This document shows, piece by piece, positions 29,740 to 43,600 of a DNA stretch of 64,000 bases. A program made the translations under genes and the position numbers. The stretch comes from Mugil cephalus. Lineage: Eukaryota > Chordata > Actinopteri > Mugiliformes > Mugilidae. Positions within the stretch are counted from its first letter, which is position 1. Every line of letters begins with the position of its first letter. The notes under the pieces are model-generated. The model was not told the origin of the DNA. It ran no database searches and was given only the letters and a program-made list of their open reading frames with translations. The DNA is taken from positions 18,048,974-18,112,973 of the forward strand of contig NC_061786.1 in assembly GCF_022458985.1 (NCBI RefSeq), in the 5' to 3' direction.

Positions 29740-32453
29740 TACGAAACTATTAATAACTACAGAGTTTGATTTATATTTACAGAGGCAAAAAAGCAGGCCA
29801 TTTAGAATCAGTAGAAAGAGAGCGAAAGCGGCCAGCAGCTGGCGGGTTTGTCGGAAAAAGGCAAAGATTTGCACTGGACGCTCTAGTTTTTCCACCAACA
29901 TCTGAGAAAAGTTGTCTTGTGCGATGACGTGTCGTAGAAATGCCAATCCATTTTCAATCACATTCGTAGATCTGTCAGATAATGTTGAGAAATCTAAAAA
30001 TCTGGCATCGTTTGCACTTGGCTAGATTAGTGTGATATATTTTTTTAAATATATATAAATATATGTGTGAGTGTAGTTTTTTTTTTTTTAAAAAAAGGAG
30101 GGAAAATGAATGTTGCTATTTTTTTAGAACATAACGACTGTTGTTGTTGCTTTAGACTGACACTTTTTATTATTGGGCCTAATCGGGTTAAAGGTAAAGA
30201 CACAAAAAAATAAAAAAGGGCGGTAATGATAATCATTGGTCGTAGAGTACCTCCTGTTTGGCATTCATGCACGCGTGGCAAGGAAGTGCAACTTACGTTA
30301 ACTATTTTATACAAAACTGTTCATTTATTACTGAACACACTCAGATTTAAAAACTAAAAAAAATATGTTTAGTTTTAGCTGAAAACAAATATATATGTAT
30401 AAGATGATTTATATATATATATATATAAATCAAATCGAGAGAATTGCACAGTTTTTTTTTTTTTGTTGTTGTTTTTTTTAATAACAGTTACGGAGCAAAG
30501 CACTTGAAACCCACCTGGACAAGAGGTAGTAACTGTGTACAGCACTTAAATTGAAACATAGGGAAAACAAAAATCTTTTTCCTTTATATATATATATATA
30601 TAAATGCATATATATATTCCTTTTGGTAATCTTTTCCATTTCAGGTGACGGTCTCGAGTCACTGCCTACTGTCTAAACCTACATTTTGTTCCTCAGTAAC
30701 CTGGTTTGTAGATATATTCTCCCTTGAAGTGGTTTTCTCCTGTTCACATCTGTATAGAAAGATCAACAGTTTCAAACAATAATAATAATAATTTAAAACA
30801 AAAAAACAAAAGGAAACACTCAAGACAAGGGGAGAAAATGAAGACTTTTTTTTTCCACTGTAAATATTTGCTCGTGTATGGTATTTGCCTAGATGTAGAA
30901 ATTTATTTTATTTGTGCAGCACACCTTGCTTGAGCACATCTTTTTCTTTTTTCTTTTTTTTTTCTTTTGCAAACCTAATTTTTACCATGGAAAGAAAATA
31001 GAGAAAAAGTAATTTATGCTAAAAATGTTTTATTAAGGAATGATTGAGCCAAGCGTGCTTCGGTTTTTACAAAATGATTTGGAGGTACATCACAACGCGT
31101 CGCTGATCAATTGGCAACTTTTTAAATGGCCTTCTTCCAAGGAATCAAAGAGAGATTTCCTCCTCACTGATGTGGAACGAAGATCACCGTGTTTGAATAA
31201 ATGTGATGCACGGCACACCGGTGCTGTGAGGTACAACCTTTTTAAGCACATGATGATCATTTTAACACAATATCAGTGCTTAACCACGTTAACGTGTAAA
31301 AAAAAAAAAAAAAGGCCAGTGTGAAGTGTCGCCTCAGCAGCTTTTTCGAGTGTTTACGTCGGCTACAGATTAAAGACGCATCGACTATATTTTGGGAACT
31401 CCTGCAGGTGCAAAACAGGCCTGTTTTATAGCAATTATTTCTAAGGTAATATGCCAAAGTCACCTTTAAGAAAACTAAAATGATCAGAAGAAGTTGTTTT
31501 TAATGTCTTGACTAGTTAATCAAAGTAATATATTTTAATTAATATATTTTAATATAAAAGATCTATTTGCTAATTGTTTTTGACAAATCAAACAGGGTAT
31601 TTACTAAGATAATATATCGGGCTGTCCGTTTGTTCCTGTGATTTTGTTGAGACTGGACAGACCTCCATACAGAATAACTTTATATTTCAAATTGCCCAGG
31701 TATCAGATATTCTGTATGGCCCAGGTTTATTATTTTTTTTCTTTCTTTCTTTTTCAAAACAATCTGTCGGTCTATATTTTTCCATGACGATGTTGTCTAA
31801 CGTGTGTATCCGTTTATAGTTGTCTGCAGCTGTGTCATGACTTTATAGAGACAAGAATCTTTTCAAAGCACCATTTTTAAATCCGTGGATTCGTCCCGAG
31901 TCCATTTTTAAATGTCATTAAATCCGGTAATTAAATTATGTGTTTATGGAAAACTGAATATAAGAGTAGAGCTAGAACGCTGGAGGGTTTCCACATATTT
32001 AGAGTAGACGTTTAACTAAAAACTGGTTTGATTTCGTTAACACAAATTCAGTTTATCCCCGTTGATTGTGATGTTAGGTATTTACTCACGTAGAGTTGGG
32101 GAAGTGATTGTACTGCAAAAGCAAAGCAAAATACATGGAATCACAATCACTAATGGCAGCTGAAATCTTTGTTGATAAAGACTGAATCATGATTCACGCA
32201 GAAGTCCCCACTGTTACCAAGGTTACCTGTTTGTGTGCATTTTAATAGAGCAGTTCATATAGATTTGGCCAGGAGGAAGACGGGGGGGGGGGCTCACCGC
32301 CATTTTTAAAATGTCTCGTTCGGCACTAGGTGAATTTGTTTAATATGTCTGTGTCTTTTTGTCTCCTTTCAAACTCCAGGTGAATGTAATATAGTAATCA
32401 GCACTTGTAAACAAAGTGTATTTTATCAAAAGTTATAGACTATTATGAATAAA
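29740..32453 (+). terminator. asxl2: asxl2 3'UTR with candidate poly(A) signals
   Basis: The 2.7 kb after the stop is AT-rich and non-coding, with several (AT)n runs (about 30050, 30410, 30590). AATAAA occurs at 31196-31201 and 32448-32453, the latter followed by an A-rich stretch. Long 3'UTRs are usual for ASXL2. The true end cannot be decided from sequence. Confidence 0.55.
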
Positions 32454-33660
32454 TAATGAAAATATAAAAAAAAATATCTGTGTTGTGTGTTAATTTGAAG
32501 CTGATGAGTGATAACCACTAAAACCACGATTTATTAAAACAAACTAGAATTTCTGCAGTGATACAGTATTTTTATCTGCTAGCGTTCCTCTAATGATCAC
32601 TCGAGCCTGCCTCCAAAACCGAGTTAATCTCCATAGACTCCCATGTTAAAATGTCCAACTTTACAGGATAATTTTTTTAATTTTCCCCCACAAATTTAAA
32701 TTTCTTTAAATACACATTAACATGAATCCAACATATTTTAGTAAAGGGATAAATGGAGGCAGAAGACATTGCTACCCACCCTTTAAATTAATATTTAAAC
32801 ACGTGTGTCATTTGAATGGCTTATTATTGAATGCAAAAAGATAATAATAATGTATATTTAGAACATTTATAGTAGGTATGGGGTCCCTTCTTAATCGTTC
32901 CATCAGTTTGGGGGGCCTTGGCCTGAAAAACGTTGAAGACCACTGCCTTAAAAGTTATGCATAACTAACTGTGTGGCCAGTTTTAGTGGCAGGTGCCCCT
33001 ACAGGTCTCCAGCTTTCTGCCTACGGGTCATCCACTGGCCTTTTCTCCAGTCATAGTCTCCATCTGTCACTTTCTTTTAATTGGCAATGAGTTAAGGAGT
33101 GTGAGGCCCTGACAAGGTGGTGATGGCTGGTGACAAGCTGATGTCCACTTCTACATACAATCAATTCAGGATCAAGAATGATCCAGATTCAGATACAGTA
33201 TGTAACGCAGAAATTTGTGCTGTAAATATTTTAAAATTTCATAGTCCAATTATCCTTTCGTCAGTGTCAGAGAATGATTTGTTGTGCTTTCCAAGGCCAT
33301 GGTAACCACTGACAACCAAAATCTAAACATGAACTCGGTGCAGATGTTATTGAGAAACCACATGAATGGGACATATGACCCAGTAGTCTGGTGCCTTCAA
33401 GGCTGTAGGATGTTGGAAGCTCCGCCTGATATTAAATGCAGTATTGGGGGAACTCAATATAATGATGTGGTGCATCATGGGAAATGTAGTAATGGGTTTT
33501 TTGAACAGCTTGACTTACTAGACACTTAAAGTCAGAATGGCTTCATTTCCGCTGCATCATTTTTAGCTCTTCTCTTTTAAAATACGTCTCTTTTCTTTGA
33601 GCCTCGGTGCAGCATGAAATATCTGAAATATCCCTTTAAATGAAATCTAATTAAATGCGC
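32454..33660. other. asxl2-dtnb intergenic stretch
   Basis: Contains one copy of a dispersed repeat (32671-32947). Short open frames near 33117-33529 have no recognisable product. No promoter or exon is supported until about 33,660. Confidence 0.5.
32671..32947 (+). mobile_element. hAT-like dispersed repeat, copy 1
   Basis: The run from TTTAATTTTCCCCCACAAAT to CCTGAAAAACGTTGAAGACC closely matches 60601-60888 in the same orientation and 48192-48392 in reverse. The end, read in reverse as GGTCTTCAACGTTTTTCAGG, resembles a hAT-type terminus. Non-coding. Confidence 0.7.
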
Positions 33661-34024
33661 GTTTCTCATTCTCCACTCTTTTTATTTTGTGGATGATAAT
33701 TTACAGCCCCAGCTGTAATAGTAGCGGTGCGCCTTTAACCAGCGTGCGTGCGCACATGCGTAAAAGTGTAGTAGGTGGCCGCGCATGGCATCTCGGCGCC
33801 TGCTTGCGCTCTGCCGTCCTCTGCCGCTGGGTCGCTGATGATGCCGAGCGGAGCGGGGCGCTCGTACGTTTCTGTGTGCGGCCACAACCGCAGTTGCCGA
33901 GGTTGAAGTCGAATGAAACGGGAGGAGGGAGCCTGAAATGTGGATAACGATGGACGCTCGGAGCAGTTTCTCATCGCCCGGACAGCTGTAACGTCGGCGG
34001 GCAGGACGCGTGGATTTATCAAAG
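33660..34024 (+). promoter_or_regulatory. dtnb: dtnb promoter and candidate 5'UTR exon 1
   Basis: A CpG-rich stretch (about 33,720-34,030) with GC-rich and NRF1-like TGCGCA sequence ends in a consensus donor (AAAG then GTGAGA, GT at 34025). It is the only island-like region before the first dtnb coding exon, so I take it as promoter plus non-coding exon 1. An island of this kind is expected for a broadly used promoter. Confidence 0.55.
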
Positions 34025-34096
34025 GTGAGAGCGGGGCTGTGAATCACGGAGGAAATATTCACCCTGTACCACTTATCCTCCCAATCTGATGTTGCT

Positions 34097-34142
34097 ACTG
34101 CTGCTGCTGCTGCTGCTGCCGATGATGATGATGATGATGATG
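34097..34142. repeat. (GCT)n then (GAT)n microsatellite
   Basis: A run of CTG/CTGC units is followed by GAT units, just after the candidate exon 1 donor in dtnb intron 1. Probably length-variable. Confidence 0.85.
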
Positions 34143-36032
34143 CTCCAAACGCAACCTGCGTGATTTTTCCCCCCGTAAAAGGCCAGTGATGTGTCTCTCT
34201 TCGACACACCAGTGAGATTTGAAAAGATACAGGACTGCCATTGTGTGTTAACTAGGAAGGGGAAAAAAAAAAAAAAAAAAAAATGAAATAATAATTTATG
34301 GGCATCACGACACACTATTCCCATTGCGGAAATAAGGTAAATATGCAGTTAAATCAGCGATGTGGCTGCGTTTGTGCTCTTCCGTCGCTCCAGAAGTGAT
34401 TTTTTAAGTGTTGCAGTGGTGCTCAGTGAGAGAATTAAGGCTCCTAGAAACGAAGAAGTGAATGATATCAGCGGCGGGGAGATACTGCAGTAACCCAGTC
34501 CTTATGTTGACTCGCGTCAAAGGATGTTGTCATTACCTCGAAGCTGAAGGTGCGGTTACATTAAAATGCACCTTTAAATGCCTGTGATGAATTCTACACA
34601 CAAGTCTGACTCCATCACAAACCTCCGACATCCGAAATATTATGAAGCTATGGTTAGGAAAAAATAAAAAAAAATATATAAAATAAAATAAAAAAAAATT
34701 CCCATCAACCCAGGGCTTTACCACAGTGATCTCACTGATAGTGATCTCAATGTTCTCTGGTCTGAGAATTCATTTTGTCATGAATTATTAAAAACTTGTT
34801 TCCACATCTTACACCGTCAACTTAGCTATTAAACCAGTCATTTTCCGCCAGCAGGCAACGCTTACATTTTTTTTGGTCCAATGCAAAAAGCCTGCCTGCT
34901 CATGAATTTCACCAGTTACTTCATGAGCTCAATATTTACAATGAAGCATTGTGTTATTTTGCTGACATGTGCCTGCCGGGTCTCCCACTGCAAAGCAAAC
35001 GCTTTCCTCCAAAAGCTCGGCATTAGAAGCGACTTATCACCACGTAAATGTACAGCCTGGGTTAAGTTCTATTTCCCCCTTTTAATAAACACAGAGACTG
35101 GGTTTGTGCGCCCGTACATGTGACGGGTTACTGTCATGATTTTCCCACTGAGCTACGAGCATTAGAACGACAGCTTGATTTAGGACATAGCGATTCATTG
35201 CCGTCTTGAATTGCAGCCATATCTGCTGGTTGTGAGATGAGTGGTCATAATGAGACTTGAAGATGATTCAGCTGCTCCAGAAAATCAAGTGTTTCTGATA
35301 TTCTCTTCTTTTTGATTCAATGTACACCGTATATATGGGCCTGTTGTGTTGAATTAACCGGTATTTGAGAATAAATCTTGAGGTTATTGAAGTTAAACCT
35401 TTAGTGAAGACATAATCATGATCATAATATCTGTAGTTTCAGTGGAAGGGCCACTTTAAAGACCTTAGCCTGTGACTCAACACACTCAGCACGAGTCAGA
35501 GCTGTAAGTTTGCGAGTGGAGAGAGAGGCTCTGTCACAACATAGAAGCAAATAAAAACTATTCTCTGAACGCAGAACATTGACTCCTAAGGTCGTGCTCT
35601 GCTGATCTGCAGATCTCCCCAAACCTCCGCAGTCAGTAAACGCACCGTGTGAATGATCCAGACGCGCTCGGACCGAGGGCCCTCGCAGGGACGGCCCGTA
35701 ACGTGCCCCCGAGTTCGTCATCATTAAGTGGTTCCTTGGCGGCTCAGTCGGTGTCATTAGCCCACAGTCACTGGTGAGCCGGGATGTCACGGAGAATTAT
35801 CATTCGCACGGACCACAGGCGCTGGAGTGCTCCGCGGCCGGGTTTCGCCAATATCTGTACAGGAGGAGCAGCGAGAGGGGGGAAACAAAAGCACAAACTG
35901 GGAGTTAATGAAATGTTTGAAGGAAGGAAGGGGAAGAGGGAAGGTGATAATTGTTAGAAGTCAGCGAGGAATAGCATGTCTCTTGTGGTAAAGACGTCCT
36001 GACAAACTTCTCAATGTGTTTTGTCTTCACAG

Positions 36033-36076
36033 GGTTGACGTTCAGGGCTTCACTTGTGACATTCAGTCAGAGTCAG
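36033..36076 (+). other. dtnb: candidate dtnb 5'UTR exon 2 (44 nt)
   Basis: A 44-nt segment is bounded by a good acceptor (TTTTGTCTTCACAG, ending 36032) and a consensus donor (GTCAG then GTGAGT, GT at 36077). It has no ATG. It lies between the promoter island and the first coding exon. Inferred from splice signals only. Confidence 0.4.
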
Positions 36077-36559
36077 GTGAGTGCTTTTGAAAATCTTTAA
36101 AGAATCATAGGAAAGACGTGCGGTGCTGACATTATGAGTTCTAGGCCCAAATACTCTCCTAAGTGTCAAATGTGATTTACACAAATCTACTGATGCTTCT
36201 TAGATATATATATATTTTTTATCAGATATGACAATTACAACTGGAGGCTTTTAAATTATAATGTGCTTTCTGTAGAAATGACTTGTACCGCTGCATTAAA
36301 AGCCTACATGACACTTTTTGAAGTGGGGAAACCTGTGGCTATTGTCTCAAAGGAGGCTCTTTTGAAGCAAAAACAGACAGAGACCCTTTTTAAAAACACA
36401 CTACTGCAAAAGTTCAAAATGTTCAGGAGACATCAGGGTGAATTCTGCATCATCCTGCGGTCGGAACGTTTGAATATTAAATACTGTCGGTCAGCACATT
36501 TTAAAGGAACTGTTTGAAGGTACCGGACAGTGCGCTGACTCCTGGCAGGATCATTTGCT

Positions 36560-37365
36560 ACCGGCTAGCAGCAGGTTAGCAATAGATAGAAATAATTAAC
36601 CAGATAAAACAAGAATTTCTGCACATTACACTTACATAAAATAACATGTTAATAATATGAGCTTTACGTATGCTACACTAAGCTAATCAACTGCTAGCTG
36701 TAGCTTGATGTGACAGAAAGTTTCCTTCCCATATAAAGTGCTGTATACCTTCAAAATCTTCAAATAGGTTAGCAATAAATATAATTAATCAGATAAAACA
36801 AGAATTTCTCAAATTTGCTTTTTGTGTGTGTGCAGATTAAACTTACTAGTCAACTGCTACCTTGCTAACTTGCTAATCAACTGCTAGCTATAGCTTCATA
36901 CTGCTACAGTTCTGTGTAGCTTCAAAATCCTCAAATATACAACCAGTGAAACAACTAATGACTAACACAGACTTTCTAATCTTTCTAATATGTATGCCAT
37001 ATTAAGCTAATCAGCTGCTAGCTGTAGCAATACTGATATGAGAGAAAGTTTTCTTCCCACATATACTGCTGTATACCTTCAAAATCCTCAAATAGGCTAG
37101 CCATAAATATAAATAATTAATCAGATTAAACAATAATTTCTCAAATTTGCTTTTATTTCTTGTGTGCAGATTAAATTTAGATAAAATAACATGTTAATAA
37201 TATGAGCTTTAGAACTTGCTGCTACCAGTTTCTAATGTGTGTGCTACACTCTAAGCTAATCAACTGCTAGCTATAGCGTCATACTTCTATAGTGCTGTAT
37301 ACATTCAAAATCCTCTAACATTCAACCAATGAAACAGCTAATGACTAACACAGACTTTGATGTAA
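36560..37365. repeat. imperfect tandem array of alternating units
   Basis: Two blocks alternate. One resembles AGCAATA...CAGATAAAACAAGAATTTCT and starts near 36573, 36767 and 37094. The other resembles CTAAGCTAATCAACTGCTAGC...GTATACCTTCAAAATC and recurs near 36680, 36870, 37005 and 37255. The spacing is about 190 or 330 bp and copies are diverged. It lies in the dtnb intron before the first coding exon. Confidence 0.7.
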
Positions 37366-37676
37366 ACATAAAAGATAAAAGAAGACGTTTTATCCTTTTG
37401 ATGCACCAGTACTCAAGAGTTCGTCTGAATGAAGAAACTACATAACAGGTTGCTAATTATTTGTCCTCCTTTGATATAATAATGCACTCATGAACCCTTC
37501 TTTTTCTTTTCTTTCATCCCAAAAAAATGTATGTATCTGTTGTCTTACTTATATAATCGTATATGTACTGAGCACAACTTTGGACAGCGAGAGGAGCTGT
37601 GTGTTTTTTTTTTTCATGTACATGCTGCTGCGTTAACAGTAAGCGCTGCATGCTCTGCTGTTTGATGTGCCACAGA

Positions 37677-40600
37677 ATGATCGAGGAAGGCAGTAAACGA
37701 GGCAAGGCCATGGTGGAGAAGAGACAGCTCTTCATGGAAATGAGTGAGTGGAGTCGACTGAGAGAGAAAATCTCTCTTCGCCGCAACGCAGTTACTTTTT
37801 TTGACCGGCTCGAAGCGGAGCAGGAGATGCGTGGATCCCTCACACTAGTATAATTCCTCCCACACAAGAAGCACAGTTTTGTACATGTACCGTCAAGGCT
37901 CGTGTTTGGAAAGAGTTTAACTAATCTGTTTATCGTGGGACTGTTGACTGCTACATATAATTTTTCTGATTTATTTTTTATTTCTTTTCTTTCAGGAGCT
38001 CAAAACTTTGACGTCATCAGACTGTCAACTTATAGGACCGCCTGCAAGCTGCGGTTTGTGCAGAAGAGATGCAACCGTAAGAACCTTCTTAAAGATTATC
38101 TCCTCTTTCCAGCTGTTATGACGCATTTTTTCAAACTTGAATAGAGACCCTAATTGATTACGCTCTGTCTGTTTGGCCTACCTCCTCCTCCTCCTCCTCC
38201 TCCCTGGCAGTTCATCTAGTGGATGTCTGGAACATGATCGAAGCCTTTCGCGACAACGGGCTCAACACGTTGGACCACAACGCTGAGATCAATGTGTCGC
38301 GGCTGGAGACTATTCTGTCTTCCATCTACTACCAACTCAACAAGAGGCTTCCCACCACACACCAGATCAATGTGGAGCAGTCCATTGGGCTACTGCTCAA
38401 CTTCATGGTGGCCACTTACGACAGGTACGAGACAGGAGCGTAAAGCATTAACTGTTAAAGATAAAGAGCCCTGGTTTGGCAGGTCACTAAACTGAGCATT
38501 GATTTTACTTTCTGCGTGATCTGATTTGTTGCTCAGCTGATTTCTGATGATTATTATTGGGGGAGGAACTACAAATTCCAGTGCACACTTCCAGTGCCTA
38601 TCGTGGCCAAAAAGTTGCACTTAAACACACCACAAAATATACCAGTTATTTGCACATACGTTCAACTTCTCATCTCGTTTAGTACGCAATCGAAACATGG
38701 AAGTCATCCAGCAACAAACTGCAACAAACCGCAACAACCAACCATCGCAGCTGCTCACATCTGGCAACTATGAGTCGTTTGATGGTGGAACGACGGAAGA
38801 TGTAGTGCATCTCTGCTCTTTAGAAAACCGCACAAGTTGTGCACAATCAGGGCGCAAAAGCACATGTACACGCACAGACTTAGGAAAAGTAAATAAATGC
38901 ACTTTGGGTTCGTTTAAAATCAGCATTAAAAAGTAATTAGCGTCCAAAATGATCCTAAACCGGCCCAAATTTTGTTTTTGAAAATGCCCAATCTGGCAAC
39001 GCTGAAGGTGAGAAGGTGAGAGGCTACGCAGCTAGCAGGAGCTACAGACTGAATCAGTTGGTTTATTCAACTTTATCAGTTTATTCATTCTGTCATTTTG
39101 TAATGTTCACTGGTTCAGTCAATCAGAGAGATCTTTCTGACGAGATTCTGATGCGCTGAATTTGCAGAAAAGTCACAGAGCTCCAAACTAGTTAAGACTC
39201 TTTACCGATGGCCCCTGACGTGAAGCATGTGTGATGTGGATGTGCAGTATTTCGGGTAGCTGCTTCATTTCCAGGATCTAAAACTGGCACCAGATAAGAA
39301 ACATTTGGGAGGAATAATAATCAAACTACAAAATAAGTACAGGAGCACACATGTGACACTTGAGCACGGCTAAGTCGCGGCTAAGCTATATCTGACCGAG
39401 TGATCACATGTTGGACTGACTTTGATAAACCTTCACGCTGCAACTAATTCATTTAGAAATAAGAAAAACACTCCCAGCTAGAGGATTATGTCCACATTGT
39501 CTCCATATCTTGTAATGAGTCTAATTACTATTATATAGTAGACTAGGGGTCAGTAATTAAGACAGCCTGTAGAATTAATAGTAATATTTGAGATATGGGG
39601 GTATTAATAAATGCTTCAGATAGTTTAGTTTTATTGGCAGCAACAGTAGTGTCAATGATGTTAATGTGCAATAAGTGATTTTTCAGGAAGAAATCTATCT
39701 TTTACATATAGTATAAAAAAAAGATTGAATTTACTGCACAGCTCATGAGGTGAGAAAATAAAAGTGTAGGAGCTTCATTCTGACGTGGATTAAACAAAAG
39801 CTTGTTTACTAATTGAGGATTATCATTCATTTCGAGCAATGCACAGTCTATTAAATGTCTATATCCAGCCTTCAGTGATTATCTGACACAAGTGAGACTC
39901 TCTTCATCTTAATGGACAAACTTAAAAAACACTTTTGCAGATTGCAAATTGCAGAAATGCTTAAGGGAATTATATAACCATAAAAACACAATGCTGGCAT
40001 TTTATTTTCAAAGACAAAAACCTTCTCCAGGCTGCTAGGAATTTAATTATCCAAATTATTCATTTAAAAGGTTTTAGGCCTCAGAATTCTTGGCAGTGAG
40101 ATGATTTATTCAATAACGGAGTAAAAATACGGAAGCACAGACGTAAAAGTGTGCTGTGTAAAATAAATAAAAATTAAAAAACTCATCTGCAGTAACCCGG
40201 CTGATGTTTTACTGTATCTCCCTCCTCTTTAATGACTGCGCCGCACTCAGATACCGTGCATCCTGGAGCAGAGAGGTTTGCTATTGACCGTAAAGCTCTC
40301 TCTCATTATTGTACCTTGTGCGCTCAAATTGATTGGCTGCTTGCCCCCCTCCCTCCCCTCCCTCCCTCTTCCTCTCCGTCCGTCCATTCATTCACTCAGT
40401 GTTCAATTGGTTTACTTTTATCTGTGCGGCCACTCTGGTTCCGCGCTCTTGTTATTCATGCCGCCATATCTCTGGGAAACTTTGTGCAAATGGCCGACTG
40501 CGATCACAGGAAGCGGTCTGGCCCTCTATCTGTCCCTCAGGTCCAAACCGAATTAGGCAGGAGAGGTTTCATGCACTCCGTCGGCTCTGCTCGGAAGCGA

Positions 40601-43600
40601 GAGATAAATGAATCTGGAGTGAAACAGCCGGTCCCTCTTGGCGAGTTAGAAAGACTCAAAGAAGAACGCGGGGCTAATAACGACCCGCGCTCCTGTGTTT
40701 ACTGAGAGTAAAGGTTCAGATAATGACTTTAATGGATGACACAAGTCTATTTATATTTAATAAAACATGTAAAATGTGACAGTTCATTGTACCGCACTGA
40801 CTGAACACCACTTTTCTTTGGGTTTGCAGTGAAAGCCACGGGAAACTGACCGTTTTCTCCATGAAAGCCATGCTGGCAACAATGTGTGGTGGGAAAATTG
40901 TGGATAAACTACGCTGTAAGTACAATTACAAAACACTTTCTGAAAGGTAGTCTAAGGTTTTTCATGTAGTTGCTCATGTCAAACACACAGGGGCACTGTT
41001 GGAACGTGCATGAAGGATTCGTTTACTATAAATGCACATGTATTAACTCTGCTGAGTGTTTGTTCTGAGGATCAATAGTTGCTCACATAAATGTCAGAAG
41101 CCCCTTTTTTTTTTGGGCTGAGAATAAAGCCTGACATTTGGCGTCTCTCAGATATTTTCTCACAGATCTCCGACTCGAGCGGAGTCATGGTGTTTGCCAA
41201 GTTCGATCAGTTCCTCCGGGAGGTGCTGAAGCTCCCCACGGCCGTGTTCGAGGGTCCATCGTTCGGGTACACGGAGCATTCGGTCCGGACGTGCTTCCCT
41301 CAGCAGGTGGGGAGCAAGACGTACTTTTTCAACCCTCGCTCTCGTGGGCGGATGACTTTTTAACAACTCCAATGTTTGCGTTTGTATCTAGAAGAAGATC
41401 ATGCTGAACACGTTTTTGGATGTGTTGATGGCAGATCCTCCTCCTCAGTGTCTCGTGTGGTTGCCACTCATGCACCGACTTGCTAATGTTGAAAATGGTA
41501 AGTTGTTGTTGAAGCTCAGGTAGTTACAAATAGTATCTACCGAATACACAATCTATCTAATGCCACACACTGGAATAGTTAGTGTACAAGCAGAGAATTT
41601 ACACATAAAAGTTTCTGCTATCCTCATTAAGCTGCGTTTAAAACATCTCATTTCGAATCATTTTGATTGAAGTGAGAAGGAAGGAAACTTGACAGATGGT
41701 GCTGTGATAAAGGGAGACGGTGTTGAAGTAAAACTTTTTTCCTAAAGTACAGAACATAAAACTGCTTTCTTTGTACTAAAACTTCCTCTGTGACTCTCTG
41801 TTCCACTTCTAAGGGACTGTTGGGAGTTTTATTCTTATGTGATTAAGGCCTTTTATTGACACAGTACTAACCTAAGTTAACACAAATAATAATAACCTGA
41901 TCAGGATGTTATTGATGTGGCTCGTCAAAGTGGAACTAGTTTTATCTGCTAGTAGCTCAGTTCAGTGGTTACCAGTCAAAATCTGAGGGTCTGAGAGGTG
42001 ATTGATTAGATATGGTAAGAATAACAGTTCTGCTACTTTAATGTGGATTTATGCATTTTAGTTATTTATATGTTGTCTTTAAAATTAAGCCATTGCATGC
42101 AGGGAAAATAGGAAACGTCTCCTTTACCAAGACGCCAAAATGCTGATGAACTATTGGTTTAATCTAAAAACATAGTGAAAATTTAAACCTGGATATATAT
42201 GAGGTTGTCTGCCAAAAACTAACTGTACACAGATGCTTTTGCCGCTGCTCTGACGGAAAACCTTGTTTTGTTTCGCCGCTCAGTCTTCCATCCGGTGGAA
42301 TGTTCTTATTGCCGGAGCGAGAGCATGATGGGTTTCCGGTATCGGTGCCAACAGTGCCACGGCTACCAGCTCTGCCAGAGCTGCTTCTGGCGCGGCCATG
42401 CCAATGGTCCCCATAGCAACCAGCACCAGATGAAGGAGCACTCGTCCTGGGTAAGACGGAGGCTCTTATCACTCTCCCGCTTCGCGTGATGCAGACCTCT
42501 CCAAACAGTCCTGAAGTCAATACCTCTCTGAGTGAGTGGAGTGATTTTGCAGCGTAGTAACCGCGTCCCCACATTTCCTGCAAAGCGATTCCGCTTGGGG
42601 GATTTTACGAGGACTTACTCATTTTGGCTAACGAAATGGTATTGACTGAATTTGCCGTGTTGCCGCATTGTCCCCCCCCCCCCCGAAGCTCAATCATTCC
42701 GTTATAAATCGAAAACAAGGGAAATCGCAGCCAACGGAGGATTGAATTCTGCAGAGAGAAAAATGACTTCTCGTGTAGCTTCAGGACGGGAATGACATGC
42801 CTGAGCGCATCAAACACAAAACACTCTCTGATAGGAAAAACACTCATGATATTTATCACACAGGTTAGGTGAATAAATCTGTCCTGAAGGAAATCTGGAA
42901 TATCTCGGACGCTGTTTTTACACTATTTAGTGTCCAGTTCTCAAAAGAGCCTGTGATGGTTTTGGCATTCTGCAGCTTTGTCCTCTGAGTAGCTGGTAAT
43001 ATTAGACTTCTATTAGCCCATCAGAAACTTCCATTTACACAATACGTACTTTTTTATTGCGTGTCATTGTAAAATGCATGCTCTGCCGGGACATTATGAA
43101 CAAATTCCTTGTACCTACATTTAAATTCATGTCATTACTTCCACTAATTCCTACAAAGGAATGAAAAATTGAGCTTTATATCACATACTAACCATTTTAC
43201 AGCAAACACAAAAATGCAATGTCTCACTTTAGCCTGGTGTCTAGACTAGTTATGCAAACCAAGTGCTGTGTCGTGTGATTAAATCTATAAAAAGTGAATA
43301 GGAATTGCTATGGCAGCCTTTCACTAATGCTTTTATGGTGTTTCTTCTTGACCACAGGATAAAAAAAAAAAATCTTTAAAACCTTGAATGATAGCATTTG
43401 CTGCAATAATCATGACACTTTTAAGTCATTTTATGATATCTCTTCCATTATTTGCTGGTATCTGACTTAAAACTGGACCAGAAAGTTGTTTTGTAGGTTT
43501 TCATAATTGGTATTTTTAGCATTTTCGTTCATCACTTCCTGGAAAATTACTTAAAAACGTGTTGATGAGTCATCATGCGCTCCCAAATTATTTTGAATAC

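Noticed and set aside
33682-34209. 175-residue minus-strand open frame
   Set aside because: Lies across the CpG island and trinucleotide repeats at the dtnb promoter; Ser/Ala runs come from the repeats.
36560-37365. CRISPR-like or satellite array
   Set aside because: Units are long, diverged and irregularly spaced in a eukaryotic intron; no CRISPR logic.
40232-40705. 157-residue open frame as a protein gene
   Set aside because: Other frames are open too, there is no similarity to a known protein, and it lies inside an intron; kept only as a finding.
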